A stretch of 64,000 nt of DNA, from assembly GCA_022842845.1 (NCBI GenBank), contig JALHOT010000005.1:1-64000 (forward strand), in the 5' to 3' direction. Both the position numbers and the translations under genes were made by a program. The DNA is from Cyclobacteriaceae bacterium. Lineage in GTDB: Bacteria > Bacteroidota > Bacteroidia > Cytophagales > Cyclobacteriaceae. Under the pieces are notes generated by a model. That model had not been told where the DNA came from and made no database searches. It was given only the letters and a program-made list of their open reading frames with translations. Shown here piece after piece: positions 52,049 to 60,765 of the stretch; position 1 is the first letter of the stretch, and each line of letters starts with the position of its first letter.

Positions 52049-52402
52049 ATGAAAAACAACACATTAGTAATTTTAAGTGTAGTGGTTTTGGTATCGGGTT
52101 GTTATTATGAAGACATCCCCAGAAGTACTGACCCTGATCTTTGTACTAATAGTAATGTTAGTTATGCTAATGTTATTGCGCCAATCATCAGTGCGCGTTG
52201 TAATATATCTACCTGTCATGGTAATAGTGGGACACAAAGTAATTTAACCTCTTACGAAGGTGTAAGACAACGAGCGGCTGATATTAAGGCAAGAACAGCG
52301 AGTGGTAATATGCCTAAACAACCCAAGCCGGGAGGTTCTCTTACGGCTGATGAAATTAAGCTGATTGCCTGCTGGGTGCATGCAGGCGCTCCAAACAACT
52401 GA
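52049..52402 (+). CDS. Cytochrome c-like lipoprotein with CX4CH motif, 117 aa
   Basis: Signal peptide with lipobox VSGC (Cys18) from the ATG at 52049; the ATG at 52034 would add five residues before it. The mature domain of about 100 residues has CNISTCHG (C-X4-C-H), seen in envelope cytochrome-like domains of this and related phyla, and a C-terminal ACWVHAGAPNN segment with MPKQP before it, where the methionine may be the second heme ligand. Heme binding is likely but the spacing differs from CXXCH. It is followed within seven bases by the YceI gene, forming a cassette with DUF5777. Confidence 0.7.
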   Translation: MKNNTLVILSVVVLVSGCYYEDIPRSTDPDLCTNSNVSYANVIAPIISARCNISTCHGNSGTQSNLTSYEGVRQRAADIKARTASGNMPKQPKPGGSLTADEIKLIACWVHAGAPNN

Positions 52403-52408
52403 GTAATT

Positions 52409-52951
52409 ATGAAATTTAATATTATTCTTTGCCTGATGGCGCTCTGTGTGATGCAAGCCCGCGCACAAAAGTATAGTACAATAAAAAGCAGTGTGGTATT
52501 TTTCTCAGATGCCCCAATAGAAGACATCACAGCTGATAATAAGTCGGGGATTGCGCTGCTTGATGTAGCCAGTAAGCAGGTTGCTTTTTCAATTCCTATT
52601 GCTGAGTTTATTTTTGAAAAGGCATTGATGCAAGAGCATTTCAACGAAAAGTACATGGAGACGGAAAAGTACCCCAAGGCAAGTTTTCAAGGAACCTTAA
52701 ATAATCTCTCCATGACCACCCATACAGATCAATCAGTGGTTGCCAGCGGAAAGCTAAATATCCATGGCGTAACACGCGATGTATCTATACCAGGAACCAT
52801 ACGCGTTGAGACTGACGGTACCATAAAACTAAGATCAACGTTTGTAGTTCAGCTAAAGGATTATAAAATATCTATTCCCAAACTTTTGTGGGAAAACATT
52901 GCAGAACAAGTAGAAGTAACAATCGATTTCACCTTACAACCTAAATCCTAA
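52409..52951 (+). CDS. YceI family protein, 180 aa
   Basis: Signal peptide (ending QARAQ, about residue 19), then the YceI lipocalin-like barrel that binds polyisoprenoid or other hydrophobic ligands. Family features are SSVVFFSDAPIEDI, MQEHFNEKYMETEKYPKASF and GKLNIHGVTRDVSIPG. Periplasmic. It lies between the cytochrome-like lipoprotein and the DUF5777 protein, six bases before the latter, so the three are probably cotranscribed. Confidence 0.92.
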   Translation: MKFNIILCLMALCVMQARAQKYSTIKSSVVFFSDAPIEDITADNKSGIALLDVASKQVAFSIPIAEFIFEKALMQEHFNEKYMETEKYPKASFQGTLNNLSMTTHTDQSVVASGKLNIHGVTRDVSIPGTIRVETDGTIKLRSTFVVQLKDYKISIPKLLWENIAEQVEVTIDFTLQPKS

Positions 52952-52956
52952 TACAA

Positions 52957-53844
52957 ATGAGACTCAGTATTGTTGTTTTGATTGTTTTGTTCTCTGCATC
53001 TTTTATTCCATTGGCTCATGCGCAGGACGACTTACTGAAAGAGCTCGAAGCTTCTGAGCCGGACAAAAAAATACTAACTGAGGCAACCTTTAAAGGAACC
53101 AGGGCTGTTAATGGTCATTCGGTGGAAACAAAGGGGGAGGGTGAGTTGGAGTTTTTGATTAGCCACCGTTTTGGAAGACTTAATTCGGGTGCTTATAATT
53201 TCTGGGGCTTGGATGATGCCTTTATTCGCCTCGGTTTTGAGTACGGAATTACAGATAAGTTAGGGGTTGGCATTGGTCGTAATTCATTCAATAAAATCTA
53301 TGATGGTTATGTGAAGTACAAGATAGTTGGGCAAAGTACCGGAAGTGTTTCTTTTCCTGTTACAATTACAGGCTTTGCCAGTGCAGGTATCCAAACTTTT
53401 CCACGAAGCATAGACGACCCCAGCCTCGATTTTTTTGATCGGGCAACCTACACGTATCAGTTATTAATCGCTAGAAAATTTTCCCCTGGATTATCCCTTC
53501 AACTGACACCCACCATTGTACATTCTAACAGGGTAGACCAACAAATTCTTAATAATGACCAATATGCTTTAGGCCTCGCGGGCAGGTACAAGCTTACCAG
53601 AAGTTTATCCCTCAATGCAGAATACTTTTACAGAATCAACCCTGTTGAAAACTCTCCTTACTATAATTCCCTGGCTTTCGGATTTGATATCGAAACCGGT
53701 GGGCACATATTTCAATTGATTGTTTCCAATACACAAGGCATGGTAGAACGTACGATCATCAATGAAACAGCTGGTGATTTTACAAAAGGTGATATTCACT
53801 TCGGCTTTAATATCACGCGTACATTTCAGTTAAAACGGAATTAA
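52957..53844 (+). CDS. DUF5777 beta-barrel protein, 295 aa
   Basis: Signal peptide (ending AHAQ), a short acidic leader, then the family start EATFKGTRAVNGHSVET and GELEFLISHRFGRLNSGAYNFWGLDDAFIRLGFEYGI. Alternating strands and a last strand ending FQLKRN fit an outer-membrane barrel. The family is common in Bacteroidota and often sits beside YceI and cytochrome-like genes. The function is unknown. Confidence 0.85.
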   Translation: MRLSIVVLIVLFSASFIPLAHAQDDLLKELEASEPDKKILTEATFKGTRAVNGHSVETKGEGELEFLISHRFGRLNSGAYNFWGLDDAFIRLGFEYGITDKLGVGIGRNSFNKIYDGYVKYKIVGQSTGSVSFPVTITGFASAGIQTFPRSIDDPSLDFFDRATYTYQLLIARKFSPGLSLQLTPTIVHSNRVDQQILNNDQYALGLAGRYKLTRSLSLNAEYFYRINPVENSPYYNSLAFGFDIETGGHIFQLIVSNTQGMVERTIINETAGDFTKGDIHFGFNITRTFQLKRN

Positions 53845-53847
53845 CTA

Positions 53848-54873
53848 CTAGAGCTTTATTGAAGCATCTCCATCAACAGGAAAGCTTGTGCACGTAAGTA
53901 TTCTTCCTTTCGCAAGATCTGCATCTGTTAGCACTTCGTTCCTGGACATCCATATTTTGCCTTCGCTGCACGTGGCTGTACAGGCTCCGCAGCGTCCAGC
54001 TTCACAACTGTAAGGTAAGTCAAGTCCAGCTTTTTTGGCTGCTTGTAAAATGCTTATCGGATATTGCACCAATAGCTCATATTGTTTCTGTTGAAAATCG
54101 ATGTGCACACGATGAGCTCTCTGGTCATCAGGTTCAATTGTTTGCCGGGCTGGGGGTGTATGAAATACCTCCTTGAAGAGTTGTGTAGCAGGAATTCCCT
54201 GGGCTAACAAAGTAACCATGGCCATTTGTCGATAGTCTAAAGGACCACAGACATAGGCCAGCGTATACAAAGGTTCTTTGATATGCTGTTGGAATAAATC
54301 TTCCAATACTGTTTTGCCCAGGCGTGCTCTCATAAGGTTTTTAGCATCACTAAACAAAAACTCAATGATCAGTCTGTTTTTAAACTGTTTTTCAAGTGCT
54401 TGCAGTTTATCAAAGAAGATGCTGGTATCCTTGGTATGGTTACTATAAACCATTACTACTTTCATGCCCGGATAGGCATGCAATGCTTCCTGAAGAATGG
54501 AAATGACAGGTGTAATACCGCTGCCCGCTGCCAATAGAAGCAAGGTTGTAAAATCTCCGGCATTTTCGGGAAGGGTAAAGAAGCCTGATACACCATAGCT
54601 GTGAATGATATCACCAGGTTTGACTTCGTCAAAAAGCCAGCGCGAAATGATGCCGTTATGAATTCTTTTTACCGTTATCGTTGGTTTGCTATCGAAAGCA
54701 GGATGAGAGGAGAATGAATACTGCCGTCTCACTTCACCAGTAAGCGTAGGCCGAATGATGGTGAGGAATTGACCAGCTTGATAGGATAGAGGAATTTCAC
54801 TTGTCAATACAAAAGATTTAGTGTCTTCTGTTTCTTGAATAATTTTTTCGACAGTAAGGGTGAGGTGATTCAT
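53848..54873 (-). CDS. Ferredoxin-type NAD(P)H oxidoreductase (FAD, NAD and 2Fe-2S domains), 341 aa
   Basis: N-terminal FAD-binding domain (about 1-100) with RQYSFSSHP, nucleotide domain (about 105-240) with LLLLAAGSGITPVISILQ and YVCGPL, and a C-terminal plant-type 2Fe-2S domain with CEAGRCGACTATC (about 290-302) and a later CTS cysteine. This is the PaaE-like layout that passes electrons to an oxygenase or desaturase. It is the last gene of the leftward light/carotenoid run, so it could feed a carotenoid or lipid oxygenase encoded elsewhere; this is inference. Confidence 0.88.
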   Translation of the reverse strand: MNHLTLTVEKIIQETEDTKSFVLTSEIPLSYQAGQFLTIIRPTLTGEVRRQYSFSSHPAFDSKPTITVKRIHNGIISRWLFDEVKPGDIIHSYGVSGFFTLPENAGDFTTLLLLAAGSGITPVISILQEALHAYPGMKVVMVYSNHTKDTSIFFDKLQALEKQFKNRLIIEFLFSDAKNLMRARLGKTVLEDLFQQHIKEPLYTLAYVCGPLDYRQMAMVTLLAQGIPATQLFKEVFHTPPARQTIEPDDQRAHRVHIDFQQKQYELLVQYPISILQAAKKAGLDLPYSCEAGRCGACTATCSEGKIWMSRNEVLTDADLAKGRILTCTSFPVDGDASIKL

Positions 54874-54904
54874 ACATCAAAGCAAGATATGGCCCAATAT
54901 TAGT

Positions 54905-56353
54905 CTATTTTCCAATAGCTACGCCTCTGGCCATTTTAGGAAATATGAGGCCGTGAAAGGGAAGCACCGCAAACCAATACAATCGTCCCCATAAACCCAA
55001 GGGTCGAAAAGTAGCCGTCTGAATCAATATTTTTTCTTCAGGACTTTCCTTCAATTTAAACTCTAGCCAGGCTTCCCCCGGCAGTTTCATTTCAGCATAT
55101 AATAATAGTCTGCCTTCCTCTTTATCAGCCACGAGCACACGCCAAAAATCAAGTGCATCTCCTGGTTTTAAATCGCTCTCACTTCTGCGACCTCTGCCCA
55201 GGCCAACGCCTCCCACCATCTTATCGGCCAACCCTCTCAGTTGCCACATCCAATTGCCGAAGAACCAACCTTTTTCTCCTCCAATGCTCCAGAGTCTTTC
55301 AATGACGATGCGCTTATCATCGGTATAATGAACTACTCGCTTATCGCGATAGCAACCGAAGTAAGGCACTTCTATGTAGTTAAGAAAATTTTTGTCGATA
55401 GAGGTATGGTTGACTGCATCTTTCCAACTTGATATAACATTTCTTTGTTGAATGCGATCAAAGGCCATGCGCAAGGCTTCTTCGTAAGTAAGCCTTTGAA
55501 TGGGAACAATGGCTTGTATTCTGTCGTCCTGGCAGACTACTTCATTGCGCAAGCTGCTCACCAATGTTCTGGCTAATGGTAAAGAAGTAGAAGTAACAAA
55601 GTACAACCAATGAGAGGATAGTTTTGGTGAGAGTATGGGTACTGGAATAATCCATCGCTTTAATTTGCGAATGTGTGCATACACCATCAGCATTTCATGG
55701 TAGCTCAATACATCCTTGCCGCCTATGTCAAAGGTTTGATGGTAGGTCTCGCGCTTCAGTAATACTCCGCGTAAGTACTCAATCACATTTCGAATGCCAA
55801 TAGGCTGGCATTTTGTTTTTAACCATTTAGGCGCGACCATAACAGGTAGCTTTTCCACTAAGTCACGAATGATTTCAAAGGAAGCACTACCCGAACCAAT
55901 GATAATGGCAGCCCTCAAAACTGTTAAAGGCATGCGAGCAGTTTTGAGTACTTCTTCCACTTCCTTTCTTGAGCTTAGATGTTTTGAAAGTGTTGTGTCA
56001 TTGGCAATTCCACCTAAATAAATTATTTGCTGGCAACTCGTCTCATTACAGTATTGCACAAAGTTGGCAGCCTGAGTGGCTTCCTGCGTTTCAAAAGCAT
56101 CAGCACTGTTACCCATGGAGTGCACCAGGTAATAGGCAGTATCGATATCCAAGGGTAGGGTAGACAGAGAAGCAGCATCCGACAAATCGCCTTCAATTAC
56201 CTCTATATTTTTAAGAAAGTTTTCGGAGAAGTCATCAAAGTCAAAACGCCTTTTATCACGTACCAGGCAAATAACATGATGACCATCTTCTACCAAAACA
56301 GGAAGCAGGCGTCTGCCGATGTATCCTGTTGAACCTGTTAACAATATTTTCAT
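54905..56353 (-). CDS. SDR family protein with C-terminal DUF2867 domain, 482 aa
   Basis: N-terminal atypical SDR (about 1-300): cofactor motif GSTGYIGRRLLP, then YLVHSMGNSADAF and YLGGIAND. The C-terminal DUF2867 part (about 330-482) contains WRVLVADKEEGRLLLYAEMKLPG and ends in PLGLWGRLYWFAVLPFHG. The same family occurs in LitR-type light-induced loci of other bacteria. It lies between photolyase and the reductase in the leftward run. The substrate is unknown. Confidence 0.87.
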   Translation of the reverse strand: MKILLTGSTGYIGRRLLPVLVEDGHHVICLVRDKRRFDFDDFSENFLKNIEVIEGDLSDAASLSTLPLDIDTAYYLVHSMGNSADAFETQEATQAANFVQYCNETSCQQIIYLGGIANDTTLSKHLSSRKEVEEVLKTARMPLTVLRAAIIIGSGSASFEIIRDLVEKLPVMVAPKWLKTKCQPIGIRNVIEYLRGVLLKRETYHQTFDIGGKDVLSYHEMLMVYAHIRKLKRWIIPVPILSPKLSSHWLYFVTSTSLPLARTLVSSLRNEVVCQDDRIQAIVPIQRLTYEEALRMAFDRIQQRNVISSWKDAVNHTSIDKNFLNYIEVPYFGCYRDKRVVHYTDDKRIVIERLWSIGGEKGWFFGNWMWQLRGLADKMVGGVGLGRGRRSESDLKPGDALDFWRVLVADKEEGRLLLYAEMKLPGEAWLEFKLKESPEEKILIQTATFRPLGLWGRLYWFAVLPFHGLIFPKMARGVAIGK

Positions 56354-56399
56354 AGCGTTGGGCGGTATTAGTTAAACAGGCAAAACATGAAATTGTTGT

Positions 56400-57728
56400 T
56401 TACTCTGCGAGGGCCTCTTTATATGTTTTGAGCACCCGTTCTCGGGCAAAGCTATGTTCTACGATGGGTTTGGGGTATTCTTTTGTGCCTAATTCTGGCA
56501 CCCACTTTTTAATGTACGTTAAGTCTGGATCAAACTTTTCAGTTTGTAAAGCTGGATTAAACACTCGGAAGTAGGGAGCTGCATCGCAGCCTGAACTTGC
56601 AGCCCATTGCCAACCTCCATTGTTGGCAGCCAGATCAAAGTCCAATAACTTTTTTGCAAAATAAGCCTCGCCCCAACGCCAATCGATGAGTAAATGTTTG
56701 GTTAAGAAGCTGGCCACGATCATGCGTACACGGTTGTGCATAAAGCCTGTGTTATTGAGTTCGCGCATGCCGGCATCTACAATGGGGTATCCTGTTTTTC
56801 CTTCGCACCATAGCGCAAACTGTTCTGCATCTTTACGCCAGGGAATGTTATCGTAAGCAGGTTTAAATGCTTTGTCAACTACTTGTGGGAAATGCCACAA
56901 GATCATGTGGTAGAAGTCGCGCCAGATTAATTCATTCAACCACACTTCATTTTTCTTCTTGGCTACTTGCGCCAGTTTTCGGATACTCACAGTGCCAAAC
57001 CGCAGATGAACGCTTAGCTTGGTAGTACCGGCAATAGCGGGAAAATTTCTTTGTACATCGTATTTCTCGATGATGCTTTGCTTGATAGTGCGTTCAGGGA
57101 AGGATGTTTCCGTTTCCTGAAAGCCAATTTGTGATAAAGTGAGAAGAGGAAGGGCTTTTATCTTTTTAAAGCGTGAGAAGTACTTTTCCGTGGGATAGCT
57201 CTTAAGGTAAAAGGCATTGAGTTTTGCTTTCCATTTACGGCTGTAAGGTGTAAAGATGGTATAAGGCTTACCATCGTCTTTGAGCACTTCATCTTTTTCA
57301 AAAATAACCTGATCTTTGAAGGTCTTAAAAGCAATTCCCTTACCTTCTAGAATCTCTTTAACTGCTGCATCTCTCTCAAGCGCATAGGGCTCGTAATCGT
57401 GATTAGCATATACAAGCGAAGGATTGATTTGCTGATAAATCTCGATAGGGTCGCCATGTAACACGATCAGGCTTGATCCCAAAGTGGCTAACTCTTCTTG
57501 AATGCGCGTCAGGCTCTGGTGTATAAAGGCAACTCTTTTGTCTGACTTATCGTCCAGTTTGTCGAGTATGTTGCTGTCGAATATAAAAAGGCAGAGAACC
57601 GATTTATTGTCTTTGAGGGCGTGATACAAAGCCGCATTGTCTTGTAAACGCAAATCTCTTCTGAGCCAAACAAGCGCGGTATCTTGTTCGATTATCTTAT
57701 TAAGATTTTGAAGCTCTGAGGTTTTCAA
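56400..57728 (-). CDS. phr: Deoxyribodipyrimidine photolyase (cryptochrome/photolyase family)
   Basis: Uses light to repair UV-induced pyrimidine dimers. An antenna-binding alpha/beta domain begins TALVWLRRDLRLQDN; the FAD domain has the conserved WLNELIWRDFYHMILW, RMIVASFLTKHLLIDWRWGE and DFDLAANNGGWQWAASSGCD (with the NDAA-type region and Trp residues). The natural start is unclear: no ATG lies near the expected N-terminus, so I chose the TTG at 57728 (442 aa); a GTG at 57788 gives 462 aa. Either start overlaps the small DUF6435 gene in another frame. Confidence 0.9.
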   Translation of the reverse strand: MKTSELQNLNKIIEQDTALVWLRRDLRLQDNAALYHALKDNKSVLCLFIFDSNILDKLDDKSDKRVAFIHQSLTRIQEELATLGSSLIVLHGDPIEIYQQINPSLVYANHDYEPYALERDAAVKEILEGKGIAFKTFKDQVIFEKDEVLKDDGKPYTIFTPYSRKWKAKLNAFYLKSYPTEKYFSRFKKIKALPLLTLSQIGFQETETSFPERTIKQSIIEKYDVQRNFPAIAGTTKLSVHLRFGTVSIRKLAQVAKKKNEVWLNELIWRDFYHMILWHFPQVVDKAFKPAYDNIPWRKDAEQFALWCEGKTGYPIVDAGMRELNNTGFMHNRVRMIVASFLTKHLLIDWRWGEAYFAKKLLDFDLAANNGGWQWAASSGCDAAPYFRVFNPALQTEKFDPDLTYIKKWVPELGTKEYPKPIVEHSFARERVLKTYKEALAE

Positions 57729-57876
57729 TTTCTTTTTCCAGTTTATCGATGGCTTCCATTTTAACTGCGTAAAGCTTAAGATCACCACTGCGCTGTACGT
57801 GCATGGCTTCTTCTAAAAGTTTTGCGCGCTTTTTTTCGAGTGCTGCCAATGGGTCTGATTTGAATAAACCGAACAT
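57700..57876 (-). CDS. DUF6435 family small protein, 58 aa
   Basis: ATG at 57876 reads MFGLFKSDPLAALEKKRAKL and continues with LLEEAMHVQRSGDLKLYAVKMEA, ending at TAA 57700. The start MFGLFK-DP-L and the RSGDLKLYA block fit the DUF6435 family of short helical proteins (cytoplasmic, function unknown). It sits 24 bases after idi and overlaps the photolyase start by 29 bases in a different frame, so it lies in the operon but is easily missed. Confidence 0.8.
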   Translation of the reverse strand: MFGLFKSDPLAALEKKRAKLLEEAMHVQRSGDLKLYAVKMEAIDKLEKEIENLRASKS

Positions 57877-57900
57877 AAATTTCCAAATGTTAAAATGAAG

Positions 57901-58416
57901 TTAAATAGCAATGCCAGACATTTCCGGATGTCGCATGATGAGCTTGAACCATTCAGTATACTGATCTGGATTTTCACGGATGTCTTCCCTGAGACTGGTG
58001 AGGTCCATGAATTTCCAATCTTCCACTTCTGCAGGATTGGCCACGGGTACACCATCAAACTGTCCAATAAAAACATAATCACATTCGTGTTCAACAAGGT
58101 TGTGATCTAAGGTTGCCTTATAGATGAATTTGTACGCAAAGTCCAGAGGTACCTGAATGCCCATTTCCTGGAAGAGTTTTCGTTGTGTAGCCTCTTCTAT
58201 GTTTTCTTCCGGTAAAGGGTGACTGCAACAAGTGTTGGTCCACAAAGAGCCGCTATGGTATTTACTACTGGCTCTCTTTTGTAAGAGCAACTCACCGTGT
58301 GAGTTGAATAATAGAATAGAAAAAGCTCTGTGCAACAAGCCCTTTTGGTGGGCCTCCAGCTTCTCCATGGTACCTATGGGCTGATCATGGGTATCTACCA
58401 GGATTACGTGCTCCAT
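57901..58416 (-). CDS. idi: Isopentenyl-diphosphate delta-isomerase, type I
   Basis: Converts isopentenyl to dimethylallyl diphosphate, the step that starts carotenoid chains. Nudix fold: SLWTNTCCSHPLPEENIEEA supplies the catalytic cysteine and metal ligands, EATQRKLFQEMGI the Nudix helix, and HECDYVF the second catalytic glutamate. 171 aa is normal. Its ATG overlaps the crtB stop, which links it to the carotenoid genes. Confidence 0.95.
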   Translation of the reverse strand: MEHVILVDTHDQPIGTMEKLEAHQKGLLHRAFSILLFNSHGELLLQKRASSKYHSGSLWTNTCCSHPLPEENIEEATQRKLFQEMGIQVPLDFAYKFIYKATLDHNLVEHECDYVFIGQFDGVPVANPAEVEDWKFMDLTSLREDIRENPDQYTEWFKLIMRHPEMSGIAI

Positions 58417-59255
58417 CAGATGAGGTTAAGCTGATGTTTTACGTAAGAGTAGGCTAACAAGCGAATCTTCTGTCTATTACGAACACGAATTCTGTTGTTG
58501 AGCACAATTTCCGAAGGAGCGCTTTTAATTTTCTTGAAGAGCGTCAGGTAATAGACATAGGCTACATAAACGCCAAAGCGTGCACCTTTCGGTAAATTCT
58601 TGATGCCAATCAATGCATTATCGAAATCGCGTTGTATGCTATCTTCAATCAGCTGCTTGTTATCTTCATTCAAGTTATTCAACTCCAACTCAGGAAAGTA
58701 AACACGCCCCATGCTAAAGTCTGCCTTTAAATCTCGTAAGAAGTTTACTTTTTGAAAAGCAGACCCTAAGGCCATTGCAGCAGGTTTTAATTGTTGGTAT
58801 TGTGCTTCATTGCCCTTGCAGAATATTCTCAGGCACATTAAACCAACTACTTCTGCAGAACCGAGGATATAATCCTTCATGTCCTGCTCGCTGTAAAGTG
58901 TCTTGGACAAATCCCATTCCATGCTGCGCAGAAAAGTGTCTGTCAACTCTTTTTCGATACTGTAGGTGTTAACAGTGTGTTGAAAGCTGTTAAGAATAGG
59001 ATTCAGGCTGATTCCTTCTTCTATGGCTTGATACGTATCGTGTTTAAAACGCTCCAGCAATACTTTCTTATCGAAATCATGGAAGGTATCAACAATCTCA
59101 TCGGCAAAACGAACCCATCCATAAAGGGCATAAATAGGATCTCTGTATTCGGGCTTTAAACAGAAAATACCCAGGGAGAAAGAGGTGCTATACGCGCGGG
59201 TCGTCATGCGACTGGTGCGGATAGATACTTTGTCGAAGAGTGGTTTAGAAGTCAT
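58416..59255 (-). CDS. crtB: Phytoene synthase
   Basis: Joins two geranylgeranyl diphosphates to phytoene. The two aspartate motifs are DEIVD (in YGWVRFADEIVD, about residue 48) and LRDLKAD (about residue 174), with SFSLGIFCLK at the N-terminus and a long FGVYVAYVYYLTLFKKI helix near the C-terminus. 279 aa is normal for crtB. 19 bases after crtI, one-base overlap with idi. Confidence 0.95.
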   Translation of the reverse strand: MTSKPLFDKVSIRTSRMTTRAYSTSFSLGIFCLKPEYRDPIYALYGWVRFADEIVDTFHDFDKKVLLERFKHDTYQAIEEGISLNPILNSFQHTVNTYSIEKELTDTFLRSMEWDLSKTLYSEQDMKDYILGSAEVVGLMCLRIFCKGNEAQYQQLKPAAMALGSAFQKVNFLRDLKADFSMGRVYFPELELNNLNEDNKQLIEDSIQRDFDNALIGIKNLPKGARFGVYVAYVYYLTLFKKIKSAPSEIVLNNRIRVRNRQKIRLLAYSYVKHQLNLI

Positions 59256-59274
59256 TAGGTTAAGTTAGCCTTTT

Positions 59275-60744
59275 TTATCGATCTCTTTTTATTAATTCTT
59301 GCGCTACCACCTGGCCAGAGATAAGTGAGGGAGGTACCCCTGGTCCGGGAACGGTTAGCTGACCTGTATAAAACAAGTTATTGACCTTTTTGTTAATAAT
59401 TGATGGTTTGAGATTAGCCGTTTGCCTTAATGTATTGGCCAAACCATAGGCATTCCCCTTAAAGGCATTGTAATCGCTAATAAAGTCCTTGTGTGCATAA
59501 CTGCGCTTGTACACAATATTTTCACGAATACTTTCTCCGGTTAACTTCTCAAGGCGCTCGATAATGAGATTGAAATATTTTTCGCGGATGCTTTCTTCAT
59601 CTTTCAGATCGGGTGCTACCGGCACTAGAATGAAAACATTTTCGTGGCCTTCCGGGGCTACGGTATTATCTGTTTTTGAGGTACAGCAAACATAAAACAG
59701 AGGGTTGGTAGGCCAGGCCGGATTTTCATAAATTTCTTTGGCGTGGAGTGCAAAGTCCTGATCGAAAAAGAGATTGTGATGTAGGAGATTCTTGACCTTT
59801 TTGTTAATGCCCAAATAGAAAATAAGGGAAGAAGGGGCCAAAACACGCTTGTCCCAATAATCCTCGCTATAACGCCTGAAAGCGGGTGGTAGTAATGTTT
59901 GCTCTACATGTCGATAATCAGCCCCTGCAATGATGTAATCAAATTGCCTGAAGCTATTATTCACCACAAGGCCTTTGGCGCTCACACCATTCATTTCAAG
60001 GCTTTGAACGGCACTGTTGTATTCAATCTTCACACCCTGTTCTTCGGCTACACTCACCATGCCCTCCACAATTTTGTGCATGCCACCCATAGGATACCAG
60101 GTACCGAGGGCCAGATCGGCATAGTTCATTAAACTGTATAGGGCAGGGGTTTTATCTGGGGCAGCTCCCAAAAACAAAACAGGGAACTCCAGTAGTTGAA
60201 TGAGCTGAGGGTTTTTGAAATATTTTTTTACATAGGTAGAAATCGATTCAAAAACATGAAGCTTAAATATGCCTTTGAACAGGTCCAGATCTACAAGCTC
60301 TGTTAAAGAAAGCCCTGGTTTGCGCACCAGCTTATTAATACCTACTTCGTATTTGTACTTTCCCTCTTCGATGAATTGCTTGAGGTGAGCACTGCTACCA
60401 GGTTCTAAGCGATCAAACATTTGGTAAAGAGCATCCATCCCCGCAGGTACATCAAGGACATCTTGTTGGCTGAAGAAGATTCGATAGGAGGGATCGAGTC
60501 TTTTTAAATCATAGAAGTCAGAAGCCTTCTTGCCGAAATAATTGAAGTAGCTCTCGAACACATCAGGCATCCAATACCAGCTGGGACCCATGTCGAACAA
60601 ATAACCATTGGTCTCGAATTTACGGGCACGGCCACCAGCACTCTCATTCTTTTCAAAAATGGTAACATCGTACCCTGCCTTGGCTAAAGTGCTGGCAGCA
60701 GATAAACCTGAAAAGCCTGAGCCAATTACAGCAACTTTCTTCAT
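59275..60744 (-). CDS. crtI: Phytoene desaturase
   Basis: FAD-dependent desaturase that introduces double bases into phytoene toward lycopene. The N-terminal dinucleotide fold VAVIGSGFSGLSAASTLAKAGYDVTIFEKN and the GGRARKFETNGYLFDMGPSWYWMP segment fit CrtI; the C-terminal TGQLTVPGPGVPPSLISGQ is the family FAD-closing motif. 489 aa is normal. Between the sigma gene and crtB. No cyclase or hydroxylase (crtY, crtZ) is present in the window. Confidence 0.95.
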   Translation of the reverse strand: MKKVAVIGSGFSGLSAASTLAKAGYDVTIFEKNESAGGRARKFETNGYLFDMGPSWYWMPDVFESYFNYFGKKASDFYDLKRLDPSYRIFFSQQDVLDVPAGMDALYQMFDRLEPGSSAHLKQFIEEGKYKYEVGINKLVRKPGLSLTELVDLDLFKGIFKLHVFESISTYVKKYFKNPQLIQLLEFPVLFLGAAPDKTPALYSLMNYADLALGTWYPMGGMHKIVEGMVSVAEEQGVKIEYNSAVQSLEMNGVSAKGLVVNNSFRQFDYIIAGADYRHVEQTLLPPAFRRYSEDYWDKRVLAPSSLIFYLGINKKVKNLLHHNLFFDQDFALHAKEIYENPAWPTNPLFYVCCTSKTDNTVAPEGHENVFILVPVAPDLKDEESIREKYFNLIIERLEKLTGESIRENIVYKRSYAHKDFISDYNAFKGNAYGLANTLRQTANLKPSIINKKVNNLFYTGQLTVPGPGVPPSLISGQVVAQELIKRDR

Positions 60745-60765
60745 TGATAAAATTTCAGGAAGATA

